NCBI GenBank assembly: GCA_016295505.1 | Contig: JAEDLC010000110.1 | Span: 1 to 5,978, forward strand | DNA: 5,978 bases | From: Dorea sp. | GTDB lineage: Bacteria; Bacillota_A; Clostridia; Lachnospirales; Lachnospiraceae | Direction of reading: 5' to 3' | Shown here: piece by piece, positions 1-5,950 of the stretch | Layout of the letters: every line of letters starts with the position of its first letter | How positions within the stretch are numbered: position 1 is the stretch's first letter | Notes under the pieces: generated by a model | The model's input: only the letters and a program-made list of their open reading frames with translations | Database searches by the model: none | What the model was told of the DNA's origin: nothing | Made by a program: the position numbers and the translations under genes

Positions 1-1470
1 CATAAACGCTTCTCTTCCCTCCGGTGTGCACTTATACACTCCGGCATCCTCCAATACATGTACAAAGGTAATTCCAACTTCTTCTTTCAGGATATCCATA
101 ACATTTTCTTCTGTGATCTTCGGATATTTCGGAAGAAATACTTCTGCCCACTCTGCATGTTTTTCAATCTTTTCATTGCTTCTGATATCTTTCTTTTCTA
201 CCAGATACTCTGCCAGAATTTCCAGTTCTTCTTTCAATCTTGCCGGCAGCACTGCAAGTCCCATAACCTCGATCAGACCGATATTTTCCTTTTTGATATT
301 ATGGTACTGTGCATGTGGATGATAAACCCCCAGAGGATGTTCTTCTGTTGTGATATTATTGCGAAGGGTCAGATCCAGCTCATACATCTCTCCCTTTTTC
401 CTTGCAATCGGAGTAATCGTGTTGTGTGGTTCCCCGTCTGTCTCCGCGAAGATATATGCATCTTCATCCGTGTATCCCCTCCATGTATTCAGTACATGGT
501 CCGCCAGACTGATCAGACGTTTTTCATCTTTACTTCTGATACGCAAAACAGACAATGGCCATTTTACAATTCCTGCTTCCACATCTTCATATCCGGGAAT
601 CGTCACCTGCTTTTCCATCGAGGCCTCGGCCATCGCAAAGGTATAATGTCCTCCCTGAAAATGATCATGGCTTAAGATAGATCCACCGACAATCGGAAGA
701 TCGGCATTGGATCCCAGAAAATAGTGCGGAAACATTTTCACAAAATCAAAGAGCTTCACAAATGTTGCTTCTTCAATCTTCATAGGAACATGCTGCCCGT
801 TAAACACGATACAATGCTCATTGTAATATACATAAGGTGAATACTGAAATCCCCATTTGCTGTCATTGATCGTAATCGGAATAATGCGGTGATTTTCTCT
901 TGCCGGATGATTCAGTCTGCCCGCATATCCTTCATTTTCCATACACAGAAGACATTTTGGATAGCTGCTTGCTTTTGCATTTCTTGCAGCAGCGATTGCT
1001 TTCGGATCTTTTTCCGGTTTTGAGAGATTGATCGTGATATCAATTTTGCCGTAATCCGAATCTACTTTCCATTTCATGTCTTTTTTCACTCGGTAACGGC
1101 GGATATAATCGCTGTCCTGACTCAACTTATAAAAATAATTCGTTGCTTCTTCCGGAGAAATTTCATATTTTTTTGCAAATGTTTCCTGCACCTGCGCAGG
1201 TCTTGGCACCAGACAGTTCATGATCTTTGTGTCAAAAAGATCACGGTATCCAATACTGTTCTCGATGATTCCTCTCTCCACTGCTTCATCCAGCAGTGCA
1301 GCGAGTACTGGTTCAAGATCAATCTGTGTTTCCTCAATATCAACATCTTCATAATCTTCTTCCCCAAATAATTCGAGCAGAAGGTTCGTCGTGTATATGC
1401 GTTCGCATTCCGGAGTCAATCCGGTCTGGATTCCATAGGTTACCAGTTTTTTAATATTTTCATATAACAT
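1..1470 (-). CDS. galT: UTP/UDP-glucose--hexose-1-phosphate uridylyltransferase, class II GalT (3' end cut by window edge)
   Basis: Cytoplasmic Leloir-pathway enzyme: galactose-1-phosphate + UDP-glucose gives UDP-galactose + glucose-1-phosphate. I translated the minus strand from the ATG at 1470 to the window edge: 490 codons without a stop, beginning MLYENIKKLVTYGIQTGL. Residues 257-274 read DLPIVGGSILSHDHFQGG, which fits the class II GalT signature. By analogy with the HPH motif of class I enzymes, the second histidine of H268-D-H270 should be the uridylylated nucleophile (inference). A second conserved block, HPHAQYHNIKKENIGLIEV, starts at residue 384. Class II proteins usually run to about 490-515 residues, so only a few C-terminal residues should be missing. 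The start is supported by AGGGAG nine bases upstream. It lies 28 bases after the galK stop and is surely co-transcribed with it. No frameshift is seen. Confidence 0.96.
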   Translation of the reverse strand, partial: MLYENIKKLVTYGIQTGLTPECERIYTTNLLLELFGEEDYEDVDIEETQIDLEPVLAALLDEAVERGIIENSIGYRDLFDTKIMNCLVPRPAQVQETFAKKYEISPEEATNYFYKLSQDSDYIRRYRVKKDMKWKVDSDYGKIDITINLSKPEKDPKAIAAARNAKASSYPKCLLCMENEGYAGRLNHPARENHRIIPITINDSKWGFQYSPYVYYNEHCIVFNGQHVPMKIEEATFVKLFDFVKMFPHYFLGSNADLPIVGGSILSHDHFQGGHYTFAMAEASMEKQVTIPGYEDVEAGIVKWPLSVLRIRSKDEKRLISLADHVLNTWRGYTDEDAYIFAETDGEPHNTITPIARKKGEMYELDLTLRNNITTEEHPLGVYHPHAQYHNIKKENIGLIEVMGLAVLPARLKEELEILAEYLVEKKDIRSNEKIEKHAEWAEVFLPKYPKITEENVMDILKEEVGITFVHVLEDAGVYKCTPEGREAFM

Positions 1471-1479
1471 TGTTTCGAT

Positions 1480-1485
1480 CTCCCT
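1480..1485 (-). promoter_or_regulatory. Ribosome binding site of galT
   Basis: The minus strand reads AGGGAG, nine bases before the galT ATG at 1470, in the 28-base gap after the galK stop. It fixes the galT start and shows that galT has its own translation initiation within the galKT transcript. Confidence 0.8.
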
Positions 1486-1498
1486 TTTCTTCGATGTT

Positions 1499-2680
1499 TT
1501 AGATTGCTTTTGCTCCATCGCCGATATCTACGACATAAAATTCTGCTTTGTGTCCGACTTTTTCTTCATAGGCTTTTCCTATCTCATCCACGAACTTTTC
1601 TACCGTATCATTCTTTACAATGCTGACGGTACATCCGCCGAATCCGCCGCCTGTAATTCTGGATCCTAATACATGCGGCATTGCCTGCGCAAGATCAACC
1701 AGAATATCAATCTCCTTACAGGAAACTTCATAGTCATCTCTGAGTGATGTATGTGATGCATTCATAAGCTGTCCAAACAACTCTATGTCCTGATTCTTAA
1801 GTGCTTCTACCGCCCGCAGTGTTCTCTGATTCTCATACACTGCATGCTTTGCACGTTTCCTTCTTACCGGATCCTTAATCGCCTGTTTATGAATCTCAAA
1901 TTCCTCTTCTGTAAGATCTCCAAGGGTCTGAATCTCTGTTACTTCCTTCAGTTCCTTCAGTGCAGTCTCACACTCATTTCGCCTGTCGTTATACGCAGAA
2001 TTCACCAGACTGTGCTTTACTTTGCTGTTGGCAATTACAATCTTTGCATCATTCAGAATAACCGGAGCATATTCATAATGCAAGGTATTGGTATCCAGGA
2101 AGATCGCATGATCTTTCTTACCCATAGCGCTTGCAAACTGATCCATGATTCCACAATTGCATCCGTTAAAATTATTCTCAGAATCCTGACCGATCAGGGC
2201 AATATCTACCATGGAAACTTCATCAAACCCAAATGTATCTCTCAGAATGATTCCTGTAAGGACTTCCAGAGATGCAGATGATGACAGTCCCGATCCATTC
2301 GGAATATTTCCACAGATCAGAATATCCATTCCTGCAGGTATGTGATATCCTCTTTTTTCAAATGCCCACATCACTCCCTTAGGATAATTGGTCCATCCCG
2401 CCTTTTTTTCCGGCACCAGTTCATCCAGACTCGATGCAATGATCCCGGCTTTTTCAAAATTCACAGAATAAAATCTCAGCTTTCGGTCTTCCCTTTTTCT
2501 TACGATTCCATAAGTTCCAAGTGTCAGTGCACACGGAAATACATGTCCGCCATTATAATCTGTGTGTTCTCCAATCAGATTCACTCTTCCCGGTGCAAAA
2601 TAAGCAGATATCTCACCGCCGTTTCCATACAGTTCCACAAATTTCTGAATCAACTGATCTTTCACTTTTTTATCCTCCAT
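1499..2680 (-). CDS. galK: Galactokinase (GHMP kinase family)
   Basis: Phosphorylates alpha-D-galactose with ATP to galactose-1-phosphate, the first committed Leloir step, in the cytoplasm. The 393-residue product has the normal family length and all the hallmark motifs. The galactokinase signature GRVNLIGEHTDYNGGHVFP is at 31-49, with R32 as the likely catalytic arginine and E38/H39/D41 contacting sugar. The GHMP ATP-binding loop PNGSGLSSSASLEV is at 127-140. GIMDQF at 177-182 contains D180, the expected catalytic base. The C-terminal GHMP motif GSRITGGGFGGCTV is at 339-352. It is first in the galK-galT operon, 28 bases ahead of galT, and divergent from an AraC-family regulator. The ATG has AAGGGA ten bases upstream. 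A GTG at codon 6 also has an ideal GGAGG eight bases upstream, so the true N-terminus could be five residues shorter. Confidence 0.98.
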   Translation of the reverse strand: MEDKKVKDQLIQKFVELYGNGGEISAYFAPGRVNLIGEHTDYNGGHVFPCALTLGTYGIVRKREDRKLRFYSVNFEKAGIIASSLDELVPEKKAGWTNYPKGVMWAFEKRGYHIPAGMDILICGNIPNGSGLSSSASLEVLTGIILRDTFGFDEVSMVDIALIGQDSENNFNGCNCGIMDQFASAMGKKDHAIFLDTNTLHYEYAPVILNDAKIVIANSKVKHSLVNSAYNDRRNECETALKELKEVTEIQTLGDLTEEEFEIHKQAIKDPVRRKRAKHAVYENQRTLRAVEALKNQDIELFGQLMNASHTSLRDDYEVSCKEIDILVDLAQAMPHVLGSRITGGGFGGCTVSIVKNDTVEKFVDEIGKAYEEKVGHKAEFYVVDIGDGAKAI

Positions 2681-2690
2681 TCAATGAATT

Positions 2691-2696
2691 TCCCTT
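2691..2696 (-). promoter_or_regulatory. Ribosome binding site of galK (ATG start)
   Basis: The minus strand reads AAGGGA, ten bases upstream of the galK ATG at 2680. A second Shine-Dalgarno, GGAGG at 2674-2678, overlaps the ATG itself and sits eight bases before an in-frame GTG at 2663-2665. Two starts are therefore possible; the ATG is preferred as the more usual codon. Confidence 0.65.
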
Positions 2697-2717
2697 GCAT
2701 ATACATATCATCTAATT

Positions 2718-2744
2718 TATGATTATAATGAGAACATAATCATA
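2718..2744. promoter_or_regulatory. Candidate operator: 9-bp inverted repeat over the galKT promoter
   Basis: Left arm TATGATTAT (2718-2726) and right arm ATAATCATA (2736-2744) are perfect reverse complements separated by nine bases. The dyad is centred at 2731, in the -10/-35 spacer of the galKT promoter. Bound protein there would compete with or reshape polymerase contacts. A near-identical half-site ATTATCATA lies at 2785-2793, just before the ribosome binding site of the divergent regulator. The arms are A/T-rich, so chance symmetry cannot be excluded. Confidence 0.5.
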
Positions 2745-2750
2745 CAGCAA
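2722..2750 (-). promoter_or_regulatory. Sigma-A-type promoter of galKT
   Basis: On the minus strand a -35 box TTGCTG (2745-2750; 3 of 6 consensus bases) is followed after exactly 17 bases by a perfect -10 box TATAAT (2722-2727). Transcription would start near 2715, giving a leader of about 35 bases before galK. The weak -35 with a perfect -10 fits a promoter that depends on an activator, such as the divergent AraC-family protein, though this is inference. The spacer and -10 are covered by an inverted repeat. Confidence 0.75.
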
Positions 2751-2795
2751 TAAATATATTGGACAGATTTATAAGAATATTGAGATTATCATATT

Positions 2796-2801
2796 AGGAG
2801 G
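2796..2801 (+). promoter_or_regulatory. Ribosome binding site of the AraC-family regulator
   Basis: A perfect AGGAGG lies five bases before the ATG at 2807 and decides that start. No confident promoter was found for this gene. TATAAG at 2770-2775 or the plus-strand TATAAT at 2724-2729 could serve as -10 boxes, but neither has a good -35 at the right distance. Confidence 0.8.
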
Positions 2802-2806
2802 ATATT

Positions 2807-3694
2807 ATGCAGATCAACATAGAAAAAAACCAGAAAGAAAACAAACAGCATGGGAATTATTCATTTCCTGTCCATATCAGTCCCGAAGCGATTCAGTTTT
2901 ATGAGCAGGGTTCTTTTATGTGGCACTGGCATCCGGAGATTGAACTGACCTGGTTCATATCCGGACAGATGGAATACTGTGTAAATGACAAAAAATATAT
3001 ACTTTCCGCCGGCGAAGGACTATTCTGTAACTGCAATGCTCTGCACTCAGGATATATGCTGGACGGTCAGGACTGCAATTACATCTCCGTCACTTTCCAT
3101 CCCCGCTTTATCTACGGCTATGAAAAAAGTCTGATCCAGACAAAATATATGGATTTTATCACTTCCAATGAAGCCTGGGCTTCTCTGAAACTGGATTCAA
3201 AGACACCCTGGCAGCAAAATGTCCTTGAACAGATTCAGACCATTTATCAATTATCGCTGAATCCTCCGATGGATTATGAACTCCGGATTCACATGCTTCT
3301 TACTTCTGTCTGGCAGAATCTTTATCACTATTACTCCTCCATCCCTTCTGATGTCTCTCCTGATTCAAAACACCTGGACCGTCTCCGCAGTATTATGTCT
3401 TACGTTCAGGAGCATTCCATGGAAGATCTCTGTCTGGACGATATTGCGGACCATGTAAATATCTGCAAAAGCGAATGCTGCAGGTTCTTTAAAAAACACA
3501 TGAAAATGACGATATTCGATTACTTGCTTTCTCTTCGGATCCAGAACAGTCTTCCACTGCTGATGAGCGGAGATAGTATCACAAAAATCGCTGATACGGT
3601 CGGGTTTTCCTCACCTGCTTACTATGGACAGATATTCAAAAGATACATGGGCTGTTCTCCCAGTCAGTATCGTAAAAATCATTTATCTCCATAA
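2807..3694 (+). CDS. AraC/XylS-family transcriptional regulator with cupin sensor domain, probable regulator of galKT
   Basis: A 295-residue DNA-binding regulator of normal family length. Residues about 18-105 look like the AraC-type cupin ligand-binding barrel: H40-W-H42-P-E44 followed by the glycine-containing turn and SAGEGLFCNCNALHSG around 67-82. The C-terminal 105 residues form the double helix-turn-helix. The first HTH is around 207-229 (EDLCLDDIADHVNICKS) and the second around 256-280 (ITKIADTVGFSSPAYYGQIF), ending in the family-typical GCSPSQYRK. There is no signal peptide or membrane segment, so it is cytoplasmic. It is divergent from galK across 126 bases containing an inverted repeat, which suggests control of galKT and of itself. 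The ligand is unknown; galactose or a galactoside is a guess from context. No clear terminator follows, so some read-through into the next gene is possible. Confidence 0.93.
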   Translation: MQINIEKNQKENKQHGNYSFPVHISPEAIQFYEQGSFMWHWHPEIELTWFISGQMEYCVNDKKYILSAGEGLFCNCNALHSGYMLDGQDCNYISVTFHPRFIYGYEKSLIQTKYMDFITSNEAWASLKLDSKTPWQQNVLEQIQTIYQLSLNPPMDYELRIHMLLTSVWQNLYHYYSSIPSDVSPDSKHLDRLRSIMSYVQEHSMEDLCLDDIADHVNICKSECCRFFKKHMKMTIFDYLLSLRIQNSLPLLMSGDSITKIADTVGFSSPAYYGQIFKRYMGCSPSQYRKNHLSP

Positions 3695-3816
3695 CAATAT
3701 CTTTTCCTAAAAACTGGACTGGTCATTTTCCACATAATTGGCCCTTTATCTCATTCCAGAATTATTGTAAAGTATCCTCAATTACAGAATTACTTAACAG
3801 AAAAGAGGAATGAACC
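3695..3816 (+). other. Intergenic region upstream of the ECF S component
   Basis: These 122 bases are A/T-rich and contain no convincing terminator for the regulator and no strong promoter. The best -35-like boxes, TTGGCC (3738-3743) and TTGTAA (3765-3770), have only poor -10 partners. An 8-base direct repeat CAGAATTA occurs at 3757-3764 and 3785-3792. A short inverted repeat TGTAA/TTACA (3766-3770 and 3782-3786) lies between. I looked for TPP, FMN and preQ1 riboswitch signatures and saw none. The region is too short for most vitamin riboswitches. Confidence 0.4.
3804..3810 (+). promoter_or_regulatory. Ribosome binding site of the ECF S component
   Basis: AGAGGAA lies six bases before the ATG at 3817 and supports that start. 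An earlier ATG at 3810-3812 is in another frame. Confidence 0.7.
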
Positions 3817-4347
3817 ATGAATACGAACTTAAAGAAAATTATAATGACTGCACTGTTTGCAGCACTTGCCTGTGTTGCAACCATGTCTATACGGATCCCG
3901 ACCCCAGGAACCAACGGATATATTCATCCAGGTGACGCAGTTGTCATCTTGTCCGGTGTGATCCTTGGACCTGTATGGGGAATGGTTGCCGGCGGAATCG
4001 GATCTGCCCTTGCTGATCTGATCGGCGGATATTTTATCTATGTACCTATCACACTTGTGATCAAGGGTCTGATTGCTCTGATTGCAGGAGTCATCTACCA
4101 GAGGATCGGTAAAACATCAAAAAGCCGTTATACTGCAGTGATTCTTGGCGGCGTAACAGATATCATTCTGGTTGCAGGCGGATATTTCCTGTGCGAATCC
4201 TTTATGTACGGTATTTCAGGCGCTGCGGCAAGTATCCCTGCCAATATCATCCAGGGAGTCGGTGGTCTGATCATTGCCTGCATACTCTATCCTGCACTGA
4301 TTTCGATCCCTGATATCCGACGTACAGCATATGAAGTTCATCAATAA
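3817..4347 (+). CDS. ECF transporter S component (substrate-binding membrane protein), vitamin-type substrate unassigned
   Basis: A 176-residue, very hydrophobic protein with about six predicted membrane segments (roughly 8-26, 40-52, 53-70, 76-96, 106-128 and 140-163). It resembles the ECF-type S components of the riboflavin-transporter-like family (the PF07155-type group). Supporting motifs are the small-residue AxxxA in helix 1 (A12/A16), used by S components to dock on the EcfT scaffold, and the block IRIPTPGTNGYIHPGDAVV (25-43) followed by GPVWGMVAGGIGSALADLIGG. It should capture a vitamin or precursor in the membrane and be powered by a shared EcfA1-EcfA2-T module encoded elsewhere, since no ATPase or EcfT is beside it. 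Relatives are linked to pyridoxine, hydroxymethylpyrimidine or riboflavin, but the sequence alone does not decide. It follows the AraC-family gene by 122 bases on the same strand and is convergent with the AGCS carrier. Confidence 0.85.
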   Translation: MNTNLKKIIMTALFAALACVATMSIRIPTPGTNGYIHPGDAVVILSGVILGPVWGMVAGGIGSALADLIGGYFIYVPITLVIKGLIALIAGVIYQRIGKTSKSRYTAVILGGVTDIILVAGGYFLCESFMYGISGAAASIPANIIQGVGGLIIACILYPALISIPDIRRTAYEVHQ

Positions 4348-4378
4348 AAGATTCTTCTTTACAATACGTTTGAATCCC

Positions 4379-4436
4379 CGGAAGAAGGGACTGCCGTAAA
4401 AAACAACATCTGTCTTTTACGGCAGTCCCTTTTCCG
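4379..4436. terminator. Bidirectional intrinsic terminator between convergent genes
   Basis: A 17-bp perfect stem pairs 4385-4401 with 4415-4431 (arms AAGGGACTGCCGTAAAA and its complement) around a 13-base loop. A further 5 bp, CGGAA (4379-4383) with TTCCG (4432-4436), extends the stem across one bulged G at 4384. The plus strand follows the G/C-rich part with TTTT. The minus strand ends the stem in CCCTTCTTCC, a weaker U-rich tail. The position, 31 bases after the S-component stop and 6 bases after the AGCS stop on the other strand, fits one hairpin serving both transcripts. Confidence 0.9.
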
Positions 4437-4442
4437 TTTCCT

Positions 4443-5828
4443 CTATATTTTTTTACTCGATTCATAATCTTTCAGGGCCTGAAGCGCCTGTCCAGACATT
4501 GCATACAGGGCAATCAGATTAAAGATTGTCATAAGACCGATTCCTACATCTCCCAGATCCCATACAACTGTATAAGCTGCAAGTCCTCCGACAAATAACA
4601 TAATCAGCGCAAGAATTTTATAAGCAGTCTGGAAACTCCATTTATTGCCAAACAGATAAGCAACATTTGATCTGGCATAAAACAAAATCCCTATAAATGT
4701 GGAAAAACTGAATAATCCTAATGTAATTGCAATAAAAATAACTCCAAAATCTCCAAGATGGTACTGTAGGGCTGCCTGCAAAAGATCCATTCCGGCAAGT
4801 CCATCTGTCACATTTTCCGGAACCAGAAGCATGATCATTGCTGTACAGCTGCAGATCACAATTGTATCGATAAAAACTCCAAGTGCCTGAACCAGGCCAA
4901 TTTCCACCGGATGATCACTCTGAGCCGCTGCTGCCGCACAGGGCGCTGATCCGGAGCCCGCTTCATTGGAAAACAATCCACGCTTCACTCCGTTCATGAT
5001 CACCGCTCCGAATCCCCCTGCCACCGCCTGTCGGATTCCGAAAGCCTCTGAAAATATTCTTTCGAATACAACCGGAAGATGTGAAAAATTCGTCACAATA
5101 ATAAACAGCGTAATCAGAAAATAACATCCCGCCATAACCGGAACCATAATATCCAGTACTTTCACCGTAGCATCTTTTCGCAATACAATAATTGCTGCCA
5201 GAATCACCAGAAGAACTGTCGTATAAATCGGTGGAATCTGAAATGCATTGGCGAACGCAGAAGTAACAGAATTGCTGATCACCTGACTGATTCCGCACCA
5301 ACAGATCAGACCGGACACCGCAAATAAAACTGCAAGCACAGAATGTTTCAGCTTTTTTCCCTTCTTCTGTTCTGCATAATGATGAATATAATAAGCCGGT
5401 CCTCCATGGTAACCTCCATATAACGGATCTTCTTCTTTATGCAGCTGTGCAAGCGTCGCCTCAACAAATGCCGTCGATGATCCCAGAAGTGCTGTCAGCC
5501 ACATCCAGAAGACTGCACCTGCCCCTCCGGCGGATATTGCTGCGACAACTCCAACCAGATTTCCCATTCCAACCCTTGTAGCCGTCGACACAATCAACGT
5601 CTGCAGCGATGAGAGGGCACTGTTCTGCTGCTTTTTCCCTGTCAGAGACCTGACCATATCCGGGAACAGTCGAATCGGAAGACATCTGGTACGAACCGTA
5701 AAATAAATCCCTGTCGGTATCAGTAAAATAACCAGAAGCGAAAGTCCCAGACTTTCGCCTCCCGGAAGTGGAATCGATACAATATCTCCCCACAATAATG
5801 CATATATTTTTTCAATTAGTATTGTCAT
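4443..5828 (-). CDS. Alanine/glycine:cation symporter, AGCS family (AlsT-like)
   Basis: An integral-membrane secondary transporter that takes up alanine and/or glycine, and possibly other small amino acids, with Na+ or H+. The 461-residue product has family-typical length and about ten to eleven hydrophobic segments. Residues 101-116, GGAGAVFWMWLTALLG, match the sodium:alanine symporter signature exactly. RVGMGNLVGVVAAI (85-98) and LFSNEAGSGSAPCAAA (285-300) are the other conserved blocks. G-V-F-I-D-T (317-322) is also typical. The ATG at 5828 is preceded by AAGGAG, but with an unusually long 13-base spacing. I see no better in-frame start. A 9-codon upstream ORF ends eight bases before the ATG. 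The gene is monocistronic in this window and converges on the S-component gene across a shared terminator. Exact substrate and ion cannot be read from the sequence. Confidence 0.95.
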   Translation of the reverse strand: MTILIEKIYALLWGDIVSIPLPGGESLGLSLLVILLIPTGIYFTVRTRCLPIRLFPDMVRSLTGKKQQNSALSSLQTLIVSTATRVGMGNLVGVVAAISAGGAGAVFWMWLTALLGSSTAFVEATLAQLHKEEDPLYGGYHGGPAYYIHHYAEQKKGKKLKHSVLAVLFAVSGLICWCGISQVISNSVTSAFANAFQIPPIYTTVLLVILAAIIVLRKDATVKVLDIMVPVMAGCYFLITLFIIVTNFSHLPVVFERIFSEAFGIRQAVAGGFGAVIMNGVKRGLFSNEAGSGSAPCAAAAAQSDHPVEIGLVQALGVFIDTIVICSCTAMIMLLVPENVTDGLAGMDLLQAALQYHLGDFGVIFIAITLGLFSFSTFIGILFYARSNVAYLFGNKWSFQTAYKILALIMLFVGGLAAYTVVWDLGDVGIGLMTIFNLIALYAMSGQALQALKDYESSKKI

Positions 5829-5836
5829 CTTATCTC

Positions 5837-5866
5837 TTATACTCCTTTTTCATCATTCCCAAACAT
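5837..5866 (-). CDS. Possible leader peptide (9 aa) upstream of the AGCS carrier
   Basis: The minus strand encodes MFGNDEKGV and a TAA. AGGA lies five bases before the ATG, and a stronger AAGGAG lies twelve bases before it. The stop is eight bases ahead of the AGCS start. The AGCS Shine-Dalgarno is embedded in its last codons, so ribosomes finishing the peptide would sit on or near that start. A second mini-ORF in another frame (MMKKEYKR) ends one base before the AGCS ATG but has no usable ribosome site. Such short ORFs occur by chance, so this is tentative. Confidence 0.3.
   Translation of the reverse strand: MFGNDEKGV
5842..5847 (-). promoter_or_regulatory. Ribosome binding site of the AGCS carrier (long spacing)
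   Basis: The minus strand reads AAGGAG, 13 bases upstream of the ATG at 5828. This is longer than the 5-10 bases of the other genes here. A suboptimal start or a coupled one from the overlapping upstream ORF would explain it. Confidence 0.6.
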
Positions 5867-5919
5867 GATATTCCTGCTCTCCTTCAATGAAAGACACAGC
5901 TCAGACAAAATATAAGAAC

Positions 5920-5948
5920 ATAATAACATAACCTGCTATTGCTGTACA
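5920..5948 (-). promoter_or_regulatory. Extended -10 promoter of the AGCS carrier
   Basis: On the minus strand the -35 box TGTACA (5943-5948; 4 of 6 bases) and the -10 box TATTAT (5920-5925; 5 of 6) are 17 bases apart. The -10 is preceded by TG in the extended position (5927-5928). Transcription would start near 5913, giving a leader of about 85 bases. The -35 is the core of a 10-bp palindrome. Confidence 0.55.
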
Positions 5949-5950
5949 GC
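5941..5950. repeat. 10-bp palindrome over the AGCS promoter -35
   Basis: GCTGTACAGC is a perfect palindrome whose centre TGTACA is the proposed -35 box. It is flanked by direct repeats GCTATT (5935-5940 and 5949-5954). It could be a small operator; no regulator gene is adjacent within the window. The rest of 5951-5978 shows nothing recognisable. Confidence 0.35.

Noticed and set aside
26..675. Plus-strand open frames of 98-205 codons opposite galT
   Set aside because: They are antisense to a continuous, motif-bearing galT frame, have no ribosome sites and give low-complexity Phe/Ser/Ile-rich peptides typical of the complement of Glu/Lys-rich coding DNA.
1844..2722. Plus-strand open frames opposite galK (64-145 codons)
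   Set aside because: They overlap the fully supported galK on the other strand and show no recognisable domain. The one running into the intergenic region is only a chance extension.
2681..2806. CcpA cre or GalR operator for galKT
   Set aside because: The region contains no CG dinucleotide at all, whereas these sites normally have a central CG.
3276..3458. 60-codon frame inside the AraC-family gene
   Set aside because: It is an out-of-frame shadow of a gene with clear cupin and HTH motifs.
3695..3816. Vitamin riboswitch ahead of the S component
   Set aside because: No TPP (CTGAGA/ACCTGA), FMN (AGGGGCA) or preQ1-type conserved elements are seen, and the space is short. The string TGAACC before the ATG alone is not enough.
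4353..4386. TTCTTC/GAAGAA pairing that could act as an anti-terminator against the 4379-4436 hairpin
   Set aside because: It is only 6 bp of A/T-rich pairing against a 22-bp stem, located downstream of the coding region where attenuation would have no target.
4271..4465. 64-codon minus-strand frame across the terminator and the S-component 3' end
   Set aside because: It runs through both arms of the terminator hairpin and overlaps two real gene ends; no ribosome site or domain is visible.
4963..5793. Minus-strand frames of 110-112 codons inside the AGCS gene, and a 63-codon plus-strand frame at 4699-4890
   Set aside because: They are alternative-frame shadows of the symporter, rich in Gly/Ser/Tyr from shifted membrane-protein codons, with no initiation signals.
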